Shown here piece by piece: positions 39,507 through 47,807 of a stretch of 64,000 nt of DNA. The position numbers and the translations under genes were made by a program. Under the pieces are notes generated by a model, which saw only the letters and a list, made by a program, of their open reading frames with translations, had not been told where the DNA came from and made no database searches. This DNA comes from Mycolicibacterium litorale (GTDB lineage: Bacteria; Actinomycetota; Actinomycetes; Mycobacteriales; Mycobacteriaceae): the NCBI RefSeq assembly GCF_010731695.1, contig NZ_AP022586.1, positions 4,650,001 through 4,714,000 on the forward strand, written 5' to 3'. How positions within the stretch are numbered: position 1 is the first letter of the stretch; the number at the start of each line of letters is the position of its first letter.

Positions 39507-40010
39507 TCACGTATTCTGTTTCCGGCCCGCCGGATTCGACCGGTGACACCGGGTCTGCCGCTTCCCGAGTACGGGCTGGCGCGTGCCACCGGGATTGAAC
39601 CGCGACGACCACGGCCACTCCCACTGCTCGTCGGCCCACACCAACTGCAAGGCACGCACATCGGGTCCGTAGATGCCGATGGCGATGCCCATGTGTGCGT
39701 CGGGGTGGGAGACCTCGACGAACTCGAGCAGCATGTCGGGCAGCGTCATGACGTCTCCCGCCAGGACCGGCCCGTCGTGCGTGATGCAGTACTCCGCCAC
39801 CGTGTTCAGGATCAGCAGCGCGCGTTTTGGGTCGACGGCGGTGATGAGGAGTTCCGGGAGCCCGCACTCGTGGAGGCCGACCGTGTAGGCGAACGGCCTG
39901 CGCTCGCTTTCGACGTACTGGACCGCCCAGCCGTTCCGCAGGATCTCGTCGTAGACCACGTCGAGGTAGTCGTTCCGAGTGGCTTCCGGGTGATCGCACT
40001 GCCAGCACAT
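39507..40010 (-). CDS. DUF4262 protein
   Basis: A protein of 167 residues from ATG 40010 (AAAGGTG upstream; an ATG further upstream is possible). It begins MCWQCDHPEATRNDYLDVV, then NGWAVQYVESERRPFAYTVGLHECGLPELLI, the hallmark of DUF4262, and ends in a basic tail. The two Cys (CWQC) and His could bind a metal. DUF4262 proteins are found in actinobacteria and have no known function. It lies between paralogs B and C, opposite in orientation. Confidence 0.85.
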   Translation of the reverse strand: MCWQCDHPEATRNDYLDVVYDEILRNGWAVQYVESERRPFAYTVGLHECGLPELLITAVDPKRALLILNTVAEYCITHDGPVLAGDVMTLPDMLLEFVEVSHPDAHMGIAIGIYGPDVRALQLVWADEQWEWPWSSRFNPGGTRQPVLGKRQTRCHRSNPAGRKQNT

Positions 40011-40099
40011 GGCCACACCTTTCGTCGTCGTTGCGGTCAGCATGCGCCGGGGGTCTGACATCCCCGCCGGGTGGCAGCACTGGTGGCAAGCGATAGATC

Positions 40100-40156
40100 C
40101 TGCCATGGGTCGGTCAATCACTGCCACCCGGAATCACCGCCTTGACCTGCTGGTTT
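40100..40156 (+). promoter_or_regulatory. Conserved promoter element of paralog C
   Basis: CTGCCA at 40100 and 40121 (21 bp apart), GGAAT at 40130-40134, 18 nt, GTTT at 40153-40156. Nearly identical to the element of paralog B. Confidence 0.65.
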
Positions 40157-40215
40157 GAACGATCAGACCGGCCAGGAAATCCCTCCCGACCGATAGCCGA
40201 GAAAGAGGCAGGGAC

Positions 40216-40464
40216 ATGAAGAAGTTCGGATTCGCCACCATCGTCGCCGGCGGACTGGCCGCCGGATTCCTCGGACTGGCCGCCCCGGCGCAGGCCGCCC
40301 CGGCCGGGCCGGGCAACGCCGCCGACACCATCAGCTCGCTGGACGACCGCGGCTATTCGGTGCGGGTGAACCACCAGGGCATGGTCAAGCCGCTCGATCA
40401 GTCCAGCATCGTGGCGGTGCGCTACGACAACGACGACCGCGTCGTCTACGTCACCGTCCGCTGA
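40216..40464 (+). CDS. Small secreted protein, paralog C
   Basis: A protein of 82 residues: MKKFGFATIVAGGLAAGFLG signal peptide, AQA cleavage site, then a mature part with NAADTISSLDDRGYSVRVNH and IVAVRYDNDDRVVYVTVR. It is closest in mature sequence to paralogs A and B. Preceded by GAGGCAGGGA ribosome site and the shared promoter element, followed by a perfect 12-bp terminator hairpin. Function unknown. Confidence 0.86.
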   Translation: MKKFGFATIVAGGLAAGFLGLAAPAQAAPAGPGNAADTISSLDDRGYSVRVNHQGMVKPLDQSSIVAVRYDNDDRVVYVTVR

Positions 40465-40479
40465 CCACACACCACCGGC

Positions 40480-40507
40480 AAGGGGCGCCCCACCCGGGGC
40501 GCCCCTT
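40480..40507 (+). terminator. Terminator hairpin after paralog C
   Basis: AAGGGGCGCCCC and GGGGCGCCCCTT pair perfectly (12 bp) with a 4-nt loop, followed by CTTTCT. Confidence 0.8.
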
Positions 40508-40553
40508 CTTTCTGCCGACGGCCAAGGCGCGACGACCGGATCACCGGCCGGCC

Positions 40554-41021
40554 CTAGTCCTCGGCCCGGGCCTTGAGCCGCTGCAGCGTCGCCGCGATGT
40601 GCGCGGCGTTGGCGGTGGCGCGATCGCTGACCCCGGTCGCCCACCCCGCCGGTTTACGGAACCACCCGGGCCTACGGTCCCACGTGCTCTCGGTGACCCG
40701 GCAACCCGTGGCCGTCGGCGCGATCTCGTAGCGCCAGTGCGCGACCGGGATGCGCATGCTGTGCACGTCGAATGCGAACACCCGCCCCGGCGCCGCGTCG
40801 GTGACGGTGCAGGTGGTGTTCCAGGAGCGCGACCCGTTGCGGTTGCGGCCGACGAACACCGCACCCGGCCGCGCCTCCCCGCCCTTCTTCCACCGCATCT
40901 CCGAAGTCTCCTCGGCGAGTTCGGCGAAGGTGGGAAGATCGGTGATGAGGCGGTACACCGCACTCGGGTCGGCGGCGATGTCGACGGTGGCCTGCGCTGA
41001 CGCGGCGTCCGGGTTCGTCAT
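40554..41021 (-). CDS. SRPBCC-family (polyketide cyclase/START-like) protein
   Basis: A protein of 155 residues: ATVDIAADPSAVYRLITDLPTFAELAEETSEMRW is the opening of a SRPBCC (Bet v 1-like) lipid-binding fold, followed by strands WNTTCTVTDAAPGRVFAFDVHS and WRYEIAPTATGCRVTES and a long C-terminal helix. It probably binds a hydrophobic ligand; such proteins are numerous in mycobacteria and usually unassigned. Divergent from the DUF427 gene at 41105. Confidence 0.86.
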   Translation of the reverse strand: MTNPDAASAQATVDIAADPSAVYRLITDLPTFAELAEETSEMRWKKGGEARPGAVFVGRNRNGSRSWNTTCTVTDAAPGRVFAFDVHSMRIPVAHWRYEIAPTATGCRVTESTWDRRPGWFRKPAGWATGVSDRATANAAHIAATLQRLKARAED

Positions 41022-41104
41022 GACGGTCGATCGTAACGGTCGGAAGAACGGCGGTAGGCGCCTTGTTGGGCAGGATGAAGCGACTCAACGTCAGGAGGTC
41101 CGTC

Positions 41105-41476
41105 ATGGCCGGCCGCCCCGTCCTCGAACCCACCGCGCAGCACCCGATCACCGTCACGCCCACCGGACGCCACGTCACGGTGAGCGTCAACGGCGTGGTG
41201 ATCGCCGAGACCGACGATGCGCTCACCCTGCAGGAAGCCGATTACCCTGCGGTGCAGTACATCCCGATGCGCGATGTCAGCGAATCGGCATTGGTGTGCA
41301 GCGACACCGCCACGTACTGCCCATACAAGGGTGACGCCGCCTACTACCACGTCAACGCCGCCGATCAGACGGTCGAGGACGTGATCTGGACCTACGGCAC
41401 GCCCTATCCGGCGGTCGCCGCCATCGCCGGGCACGTCGCCTTCTATCCGGACAAGGCCGACATCACCGTCGGCTGA
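41105..41476 (+). CDS. Single-domain DUF427 protein
   Basis: A protein of 123 residues. DUF427 features: HVTVSVNGVVIAETDDALTLQEADYPAVQYIP, then TYCPYKGDAAYYHV, VIWTYGTPYP and HVAFYPDKADITV. A very strong AGGAGG site at 41093-41098 lies 6 nt before ATG 41105. It is the likely counterpart of M. tuberculosis Rv0140 by position. Function unknown. Confidence 0.9.
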   Translation: MAGRPVLEPTAQHPITVTPTGRHVTVSVNGVVIAETDDALTLQEADYPAVQYIPMRDVSESALVCSDTATYCPYKGDAAYYHVNAADQTVEDVIWTYGTPYPAVAAIAGHVAFYPDKADITVG

Positions 41477-41567
41477 GTCGCCGGCCGCCCGGCGAAACGG
41501 CATATGGTCTTGATCCGCGTGCTCTAATGGCGACACGACGACCATCGGCGCCGATGGGGGGCTGACC

Positions 41568-42473
41568 ATGCCGAGACTCTCCTCGCCGAGACTTCCCTCG
41601 CTGCCCGCTCTCGCCGCCCTGGGCGAGATCCCGCCCGGGCGGACCGTGGACCTGCCCGGCCGGGGCAGCACGTACGTCATCGACTCCGGCCCTCAGGACG
41701 GCCCCACCTACCTGCTGCTGCACTCGCTGGCGTGTACCGGGCTGATGACCTGGTATCCGGCGTTGGACGTCGTCAAGCAGTTCGGCCGGGTGGTGGTGTT
41801 CGATCAGCGGTGTCACGGGCACGGCATCAGTTCGTCCCGCTTCCTGCTCGAGGACTGCGCGGACGACGTCGCCGCGCTGGCCGACGCACTCGGCATCCGC
41901 ACGTTCGTACCCGTCGGCTACTCGATGGGCTCGCTGATCGCCCAGTTGGTGTGGCGGCGCCACCCGCAACGCGTCGACGGGCTGGTGTTGTGCGCAGCGG
42001 CCGCGGCGGTCTCCCGCGCGAGCTACGAGCGGCTGGCCACCGGCGTCTTCGCGGCGTTCATCGACGCGTTCAGCCCGCCGCTGCGGGGACCCGCGCTCAC
42101 GCCGGCGTCCTCGGTGGCCGACGGTGTGTTCGGGGTGCCCCAGTGGTTGCTCGGCCAGTTCCGCTCCACGAGCCCGGGGGCGATCACCCGCGCCGTCGCC
42201 GAGGTCACCCGGTTCGACTCACGGCCGTGGGTCGGCGACATCGACGTCCCGACATCGGTGGTGGTCACCCTCCGTGACCGCGCGTTCGGGACGGCGCGCC
42301 AGCGCTGGCTGGCCGGCCGGATACCGGGTGCGCACGAGGTGCCGGTCGATGCCGGGCACGCCAGCTGCACGCTGCAGTCCGCCAAATTCGTCCCAGCGCT
42401 GCGCGAGGCGATCGCTTCGGTGCACGACCGCATGCTCGCCGAGGCCGGACGCTTCCCCGAAGTGTCCGGCTGA
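41568..42473 (+). CDS. Alpha/beta hydrolase
   Basis: A protein of 301 residues with the nucleophile elbow VGYSMGSLI (Ser about 127), an oxyanion-hole segment LLLHSLACTG, an Asp in the DVPTSVVVTLRDR region and a catalytic-His candidate in DAGHASCTLQS. Its fold is that of haloperoxidase/esterase-type hydrolases. It is followed 13 nt downstream by a WS/DGAT gene in the same direction, so a lipid substrate, such as an acyl ester, is plausible. Confidence 0.88.
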   Translation: MPRLSSPRLPSLPALAALGEIPPGRTVDLPGRGSTYVIDSGPQDGPTYLLLHSLACTGLMTWYPALDVVKQFGRVVVFDQRCHGHGISSSRFLLEDCADDVAALADALGIRTFVPVGYSMGSLIAQLVWRRHPQRVDGLVLCAAAAAVSRASYERLATGVFAAFIDAFSPPLRGPALTPASSVADGVFGVPQWLLGQFRSTSPGAITRAVAEVTRFDSRPWVGDIDVPTSVVVTLRDRAFGTARQRWLAGRIPGAHEVPVDAGHASCTLQSAKFVPALREAIASVHDRMLAEAGRFPEVSG

Positions 42474-42486
42474 CCCGGGCCGCATC

Positions 42487-43881
42487 GTGAAACGGCTCAG
42501 CGGCTGGGACGCGCTGCTGCTGAACAGCGAAACCCCGAACGTCCACCAGCACACTCTGAAGGTGGCCGTCGTCGACACCTCCGAGTTCGAAGGTGAGCCG
42601 GGTTTCGAGGTCTTCTGCGAGACGCTGCGCAGCCGGATGCATCTTCTGGAGCCCCTGCGCTACGAACTCGTCGACATCCCGCTGCGTCTGCACCGCCCGA
42701 TGTGGCGCGAGAACACCGACATCGATTTCGGCTACCACGTGCGGCGGACCCGGGTGGCCGCTCCCGGCGGACGGCGGGAACTCGACGGCCTCATCGGCGA
42801 GATCGCAGGCACCCCACTGGATCGCACCCGCCCGCTGTGGGAGCTGTACTACGCCGAGGGGCTCGCCGACGGCCGGATCGCGGTGATCGGCAAGGTGCAT
42901 CACGCGCTCGCCGACGGGGTGGCCTCGGCCAACCTGATGGCGCGGGCGATGGAATGGCCGGATGCCGGACCCGGCGACAGCGAGACGGGACAGGTTGCGC
43001 ACGCCCGGCCGTCGACGCTCGAGCTGGTCGGGGGTGCGGCCCGCGACCACGTGCGCAAGCTGGGGGAGCTGCCCGGCGTCGTCCGGGACAGCGCGCAGGG
43101 GATCTACCGGGTGCGGCGCGGGTCGCGCCGGCGCGGCGACCACCCCGACCTGGCCCGCCAGTTCAACCCGCCCCCCACCTTCCTGAACCACAAGTTGTCG
43201 CCCGTCCGGAGCTTCGCGAGCGCGACCCTGTCACTGGCCGAGGCCAAGGAGACGAGCAGATACCTCGGCGTGACGCTCAACGATCTCGTGTTGGCGACGG
43301 CGGCGGGCGGGCTGCGTGAACTCCTGCTGACCTACGACGGCCACGCCGACGAGCCGCTCATCGCCTCGGTGCCTGCAGCCACCGACGTTTCGCGGGACCG
43401 GATCACCGGAAACGCGCTGAGCACCATGCTGGTATCCCTGCCGGTGCACGTCGACGACCCGCTCGAGCAGGTTCGGCTGACGGGTCTGGCCGCCGGGATC
43501 GCGAAGGAGAACCACGAACTGCTGGGCGCCCGCACGGTCGGACGCTGGCTGGAGTACGTACCGCCGACCGCGATGCGCGCGGTCTTCGGGTGGACGTCTC
43601 GGCGCAGGGCGCCCAATCAGCTGTTCAACGTGATCGTCTCGAACGTCCCGGGACCGCGGCACCGCGGCAGCATCGCAGGGGCGGTGGTGAGCGAGATCTA
43701 CTCGGTGGGACCCCTTGCCGCGGGCAGCGCGATGAACGTCACGGTGTGGAGCTATGTCGACCAGCTCAACATCTCCGTGCTCACCGACGGCGACACGCTC
43801 GCGGACACCCACGAGGCGACCGACGCGATGGTCCGCGCCTTCGGCCGGATCCGCGACGGCTATCGGGTGCGGACGGTGTAG
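42487..43881 (+). CDS. Wax ester synthase/diacylglycerol acyltransferase
   Basis: A protein of 464 residues from GTG 42487. The acyltransferase active site HHALADG (His138-His139) and the C-terminal NVIVSNVPGP are both intact. These enzymes esterify fatty alcohols or diacylglycerol with acyl-CoA, making storage lipids at the inner membrane; mycobacteria have many copies. Cotranscription with the alpha/beta hydrolase is likely. The end overlaps the converging Rieske-protein gene by 22 nt. Confidence 0.94.
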   Translation: MKRLSGWDALLLNSETPNVHQHTLKVAVVDTSEFEGEPGFEVFCETLRSRMHLLEPLRYELVDIPLRLHRPMWRENTDIDFGYHVRRTRVAAPGGRRELDGLIGEIAGTPLDRTRPLWELYYAEGLADGRIAVIGKVHHALADGVASANLMARAMEWPDAGPGDSETGQVAHARPSTLELVGGAARDHVRKLGELPGVVRDSAQGIYRVRRGSRRRGDHPDLARQFNPPPTFLNHKLSPVRSFASATLSLAEAKETSRYLGVTLNDLVLATAAGGLRELLLTYDGHADEPLIASVPAATDVSRDRITGNALSTMLVSLPVHVDDPLEQVRLTGLAAGIAKENHELLGARTVGRWLEYVPPTAMRAVFGWTSRRRAPNQLFNVIVSNVPGPRHRGSIAGAVVSEIYSVGPLAAGSAMNVTVWSYVDQLNISVLTDGDTLADTHEATDAMVRAFGRIRDGYRVRTV

Positions 43882-44864
43882 CGCCGCTCCGCGTAGGCGA
43901 GATCGTCGCGCCACAGCCGTTCCGCCGCATGGCGCATCAGCGGGGTGATCAAGGGCGCCACCTTCTGCCCATAGCCGAACCGCGGCCGGTCCGAGTGCGC
44001 GACAACGGCTTCGATCACCGCCGTGCGCGGCCGGCCGTCCGGGCCCGGGCCCACGGGCGTCGCGTGGGTCTCCACGACGCTGCCCGCCCCCTCGCCGTCG
44101 ATGATGCGCATGACGATCGTGCGCGGTTCCGGCGCGACGAACTCGGCCACCACCGGCACGCCCAGGCGCCCGATGCGGAACGTGACCGCGACGAGGAACC
44201 GGTCCTCGGCTTCGGGCACCTCACCGGCAGGGGGAGCGCTGAGCACCTCCAGCCGGGTGAACGAGTACGGATGGAACCATGCGCCGTGCCACGGATCGAG
44301 CCGGTTGGCGATCACGTCCGCCGGCTCGCAGACGCCGACCAGTCGGGTCACCGCCGACAGCACCGGTCCGTCCGGGCGCGCCGGGACGATCGGGCGCTCC
44401 GTCGGCTCCTCACCGCCCGCGCGGTCCAGCCGCACCCAGGCCAGCACCCCGTCGTCGAAGGCGGGCAACGGTTTCCAGCCGAACTCACGCCGTTCCCCGG
44501 ACAGCCGCAGCCCGTGCCACGGGCAGATCAGCGCCCCGCAGTCGATGGTCCCGGTGGACAGGTCGGCGCCCAGATGCGGGCAGGCGGCCGGACCCACGTG
44601 CAGTTCGCCGCCGGTGCCCCGCCACGCCACCAGTTCGACTCCCGCCACGGTGGCGCCCAGCGGTTTGCGCCGGATGCCGTCACTGGCCGCGAACGGGTAC
44701 CAGTTGCCGCTCGGCCGGGACTGCGCGCGGGCCAGCGCAGCGTTTATCAGCGCCGGCTGCGCATCCTGGTAGGTGGGTTTCTGCTCGGCCCAGTCGATGC
44801 GCGGAAGCACCTGGAACGGATTCGATTTCGCCCAAGCGGCTTTGATGTCGGCGAGCACGCTCAT
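43860..44864 (-). CDS. Rieske [2Fe-2S] protein of the carotenoid cluster
   Basis: A protein of 334 residues with a Rieske domain near the N-terminus: Cys95-x-His97 and Cys114-x2-His117 (CPHLGADL and CPWHGL). The remaining ~210 residues resemble the DUF5914-type domain found in some actinobacterial carotenoid clusters, not a classic ring-hydroxylating catalytic domain. The start overlaps the CrtU-like gene by 4 nt, so it is the last gene of the carotenoid operon. It may deliver electrons for, or carry out, an oxygenation of the carotenoid; the step is unknown. Confidence 0.8.
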   Translation of the reverse strand: MSVLADIKAAWAKSNPFQVLPRIDWAEQKPTYQDAQPALINAALARAQSRPSGNWYPFAASDGIRRKPLGATVAGVELVAWRGTGGELHVGPAACPHLGADLSTGTIDCGALICPWHGLRLSGERREFGWKPLPAFDDGVLAWVRLDRAGGEEPTERPIVPARPDGPVLSAVTRLVGVCEPADVIANRLDPWHGAWFHPYSFTRLEVLSAPPAGEVPEAEDRFLVAVTFRIGRLGVPVVAEFVAPEPRTIVMRIIDGEGAGSVVETHATPVGPGPDGRPRTAVIEAVVAHSDRPRFGYGQKVAPLITPLMRHAAERLWRDDLAYAERRYTVRTR

Positions 44865-46381
44865 GACTGCAGTTGCCCTCCCCGCTGGGCGAGTCGCCGC
44901 AGCGTCGCGGATCGGCCGGTGGTCGGCACCGTGGTGACGGCGTGCCCGGCGACACCGAAGTGCGCCAGCAGGCGGTTGGCGGCCGTCCACCCGGTGGTGG
45001 CGGCCCGTTCCATCAGCGCCACCGGCAGGTCGATGCGAATTCCGTCACCGGCCAACGCCATCCCGTCGACGGGTGTCGCCACCGTGGGCCGCGCCGCGAA
45101 GTCGCCCGGCGCGAACCGCGGGCAGTCACCGCGCAGCAGTCGCAACTCGCCGACGATGTTCGCCTCCGCCGTCTCGGGGAAGATCGCGTGCAACCGGGCG
45201 AGCAGCCGGCGCGGCAACTCGTCGGATGTGTCGGTCACCGCGTAGGAGTGCAGTTCGACGACCGAACCGCAGGTACGTCGGGCCCAGTCGGCGGCCTGGC
45301 GTTCGTAGCGTTCGAGCACGCTGACGTTGTCCAGTGGCGTCAGCCCGCCGGTGCCCAGGAATGCCGGCCGGTCAGGGGCGACCGGGCGGTCCAGCCAGAG
45401 GCGGTGCACGAGGAACGGCGGTGCGGTGCCGAGCCCGCCGACGGCCGCGCGCCACTGCTCGTCACCCAAACCGGCTGAAGAGTCGACGATTCGGCGAAGA
45501 CCCGAGACGTCGGTCGCCAGGACCACGCCGTCGGCCTGCAGCGGCGACCCGGTATCGCAGTGCACGGTGAACCCCGGCTCCACCGACGTCACCGACACCC
45601 CGGTGTGGAACCGGACGCCGAGACCTTCGAGGTGGCGCCGCAACGGTTCCCACAGCGCCACATCGAAGTTGTCGTCGGCGACGTCGAACACCAGCCCCTC
45701 GCTGGAGCCGAGGAAGTAGATGTGGAACATCGTCGCCAGCTCCGCCGCGGACAGGTCCGGCGGCTGTGCGAAGAAGCTGCGGGAGAACACCTCGAACGCC
45801 AGATGCCGCGCGGCCTCGGGGAAGTTGATGTCCCGCAGGAACACATCGGCGTCGACGTGGTCGAGCCGGTCGTAGATGTCGGGCACCGACACCGTCGCCA
45901 GCGGTGCGGCCGCCCGCGCGTTGAGCCGGGCCAGATCCCGCAGCCGGAAGGTGGGGCTGCGCAACGCGAACGCGACGGCGTTGAACGGCGGGGTCTGCGG
46001 CAGTCCGCGGAAGGTGTCGCGCCGGCCCTGACCGTCGATGAGCGGATAGTCCTCGACCGGGATCAGCATCGACAGTTGTGGATCGACGCGACGCAACAGG
46101 CTGCGCAGGTTGTAGTACTGGCGGAAGAATGCGTGGAACCCGCGGTTCATCGCGGCCGCACCGACACCGTCGACCTCGTCGGTCCAGCCGCCGACCCGGC
46201 CGCCCAGATACGGCTCACGCTCGACGAGGTCGACCGCGACGCCGCGCTCGGCCAGACCGGTCGCCGCGGTCAGCCCGGCGATCCCACCGCCGACCACCAC
46301 CGCACGCGGGCGACGGCCAAGGGCGGCGGCGTCGGGCTGACCCGGGGGTGCCGGGTGAACGACGCGTCGGGGATCGCTCAT
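44861..46381 (-). CDS. crtU: CrtU-like FAD-dependent carotenoid desaturase/methyl-shifting enzyme
   Basis: A protein of 506 residues. The FAD fingerprint VVVGGGIAGLTAATGLAERG (about 28-47) is followed by VDLVEREPYLGGRVGGW; the middle carries FHAFFRQYYNLRSLLRR, and the C-terminus ends PVDGMALAGDGIRIDLPVALMERAATTGWTAANRLL. Its length and the location beside crtYc/crtYd and a methyltransferase match CrtU, which converts beta-rings of carotene to aromatic rings (isorenieratene type). M. aurum is known to have such aromatic carotenoids. Aromatisation here is inferred from family and context, not shown. Confidence 0.78.
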   Translation of the reverse strand: MSDPRRVVHPAPPGQPDAAALGRRPRAVVVGGGIAGLTAATGLAERGVAVDLVEREPYLGGRVGGWTDEVDGVGAAAMNRGFHAFFRQYYNLRSLLRRVDPQLSMLIPVEDYPLIDGQGRRDTFRGLPQTPPFNAVAFALRSPTFRLRDLARLNARAAAPLATVSVPDIYDRLDHVDADVFLRDINFPEAARHLAFEVFSRSFFAQPPDLSAAELATMFHIYFLGSSEGLVFDVADDNFDVALWEPLRRHLEGLGVRFHTGVSVTSVEPGFTVHCDTGSPLQADGVVLATDVSGLRRIVDSSAGLGDEQWRAAVGGLGTAPPFLVHRLWLDRPVAPDRPAFLGTGGLTPLDNVSVLERYERQAADWARRTCGSVVELHSYAVTDTSDELPRRLLARLHAIFPETAEANIVGELRLLRGDCPRFAPGDFAARPTVATPVDGMALAGDGIRIDLPVALMERAATTGWTAANRLLAHFGVAGHAVTTVPTTGRSATLRRLAQRGGQLQS

Positions 46382-46409
46382 CGGGTACCTCTGCTCTTCA
46401 CGCAAGCGC

Positions 46410-47126
46410 TCATCGGGGGGCCCTCGCGGTGAACGTGTGCACGACGTTGCGCTGCCAACCGGGCATCGTCTCGCTGTGGACGTCGGTGAACCCGTTGCGC
46501 TGCAACCGCTCCCGGAACGCCGAGGCGCCGTCGAAGTCGAGCACGCTGCGCCGCAGATAGGTGTACAGCGAGGCGTCGCCGGTGCGCAGCCGGCCGGCCG
46601 GGATGATGATCGCCCAGCACACCGCGTTCCACACCGCGGTCGCCACCGCGGAGTCCCGCACGGAGTACTCGTGCACGGTCAGCGGCGCACCCGGGCGCAG
46701 CATGTCGCAGAACGTGCGCAGTTGGGTATCGGGGTCGGCGAGGTTGCGCAGCAGGTACGCCGCGAAGATCCCGTCGAACGGGCCGCTCACCCCGGCCGCC
46801 GCGACGTCTTCGATGCGGCTGTGGACGAATCGGACCGAGCCCGGCCAGGGTTTGGCCTCCGCCTCCGCGAGCATCCCGGCCGACGCGTCGACGGCCACGA
46901 TCTCGGCGTGCGGGGCGGCGGCGAGCAGTGCGGCCGTGGACGCACCGGTGCCGCATCCGGCGTCGAGCAGGCGCATGCCGCGTCCCCCGTCGGGCAGCGC
47001 CATCCGCTGCGCGGACAGCCGAAGATGGTCGTGATAACCGGGATTCGCGCCGACCAGCTTGTCGTAGGCGGGCGCCCCGGCGTCGAACGCGGCGGGCACC
47101 GCGGCGTGCGGCAGGGCGTCGCTCAT
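46410..47126 (-). CDS. SAM-dependent methyltransferase in carotenoid cluster (CrtT-like)
   Basis: A protein of 238 residues: motif I LLDAGCGTGASTAALLAAAPHAEIVAVDAS (about 53-82), then FDGIFAAYLLRNLADPDTQLRTFCDMLRPGAPLTVHEYSV. It fits UbiE-like small-molecule methyltransferases. Placed directly between crtYd (ATGA overlap) and the CrtU-like gene, it matches the position of CrtT in Streptomyces carotenoid clusters, whose role is not fixed. It may methylate a hydroxylated or acylated carotenoid end group. Confidence 0.75.
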   Translation of the reverse strand: MSDALPHAAVPAAFDAGAPAYDKLVGANPGYHDHLRLSAQRMALPDGGRGMRLLDAGCGTGASTAALLAAAPHAEIVAVDASAGMLAEAEAKPWPGSVRFVHSRIEDVAAAGVSGPFDGIFAAYLLRNLADPDTQLRTFCDMLRPGAPLTVHEYSVRDSAVATAVWNAVCWAIIIPAGRLRTGDASLYTYLRRSVLDFDGASAFRERLQRNGFTDVHSETMPGWQRNVVHTFTARAPR

Positions 47127-47464
47127 CGCGCCCCCTCTTCGCGCCGGTCCTTCGCGCCGCGCACCCGCTGGCGTTCCCACAGCAGCAGCACGCCGGTCAC
47201 GAGCGCGAACCCGAACAGGAAGTCCTCGACCGGGATGTCCCAGGGGAACCGGATGCCACTGGTGTGCTCCTCGTTGTAGATGACGATCGGGGCGCTGAGC
47301 TTGGTCAACCAGCCGTCGACAGGGATCTGGAAGCCGATCACGATCACCATCGAGATCCAGTAGGCCGGCCGCCGGAAGAGCCCGGTGCGCAGCCACCGCA
47401 CCTCCCACGCCACCACCACGATCACCGCCAGGATCGCGGGCAGCGTGTAGCCGAGGCCGATCAC
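47123..47464 (-). CDS. crtYd: Lycopene cyclase subunit CrtYd
   Basis: A membrane protein of 113 residues with three hydrophobic segments, beginning with GTG in the GTGA overlap with crtYc. The typical cyclase signature is IPVDGWLTKLSAPIVIYNEEHTSGIRFPWDIPVEDFLFGFAL (shown by PVDG, NEE and PxE-type acidic residues). It works as a heterodimer with CrtYc to cyclise lycopene ends to beta-rings. This split cyclase is characteristic of actinobacteria. Confidence 0.9.
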   Translation of the reverse strand: MIGLGYTLPAILAVIVVVAWEVRWLRTGLFRRPAYWISMVIVIGFQIPVDGWLTKLSAPIVIYNEEHTSGIRFPWDIPVEDFLFGFALVTGVLLLWERQRVRGAKDRREEGAR

Positions 47465-47805
47465 GTCGACTGCGCCGATCGCTCGCGCAGCCGCCGTTTG
47501 AGGTAGGTCAGGATCGTGTCGACGGCGTTGTAGGTCAGCAGACCGCACAGCGGGATCACGACGAAGAACATCAACTCCTCGAACGGCACCTGGGGGAATC
47601 CGATGCCGGTGACGAAGTCCGGGTTGTATCCCCAGACGTCGGCGAAGATCGCGATCAGGTCCCACACGACGAACACCGCCGCCACCGGCAGGATCGCCGC
47701 CGCGGTGCGCCGGGCCTGCCGGTACACACCCTTGCCGAAGACCTCCAGCGGCAGCGTGATCAGCAGGCAGCCGCCCAGGACGAGCAGGTACTGGAACCGA
47801 TCCAT
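47461..47805 (-). CDS. crtYc: Lycopene cyclase subunit CrtYc
   Basis: A membrane protein of 114 residues with three transmembrane helices: YLLVLGGCLLITLPLEVFG, then the PxE-like VPFEELMFFVVIPLCGLLTYN. Partner of CrtYd; the fused form occurs in archaea and fungi. It begins 2 nt after the crtB stop and its stop overlaps crtYd (GTGA), so all three are tightly coupled. Confidence 0.9.
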   Translation of the reverse strand: MDRFQYLLVLGGCLLITLPLEVFGKGVYRQARRTAAAILPVAAVFVVWDLIAIFADVWGYNPDFVTGIGFPQVPFEELMFFVVIPLCGLLTYNAVDTILTYLKRRLRERSAQST

Positions 47806-47807
47806 AC

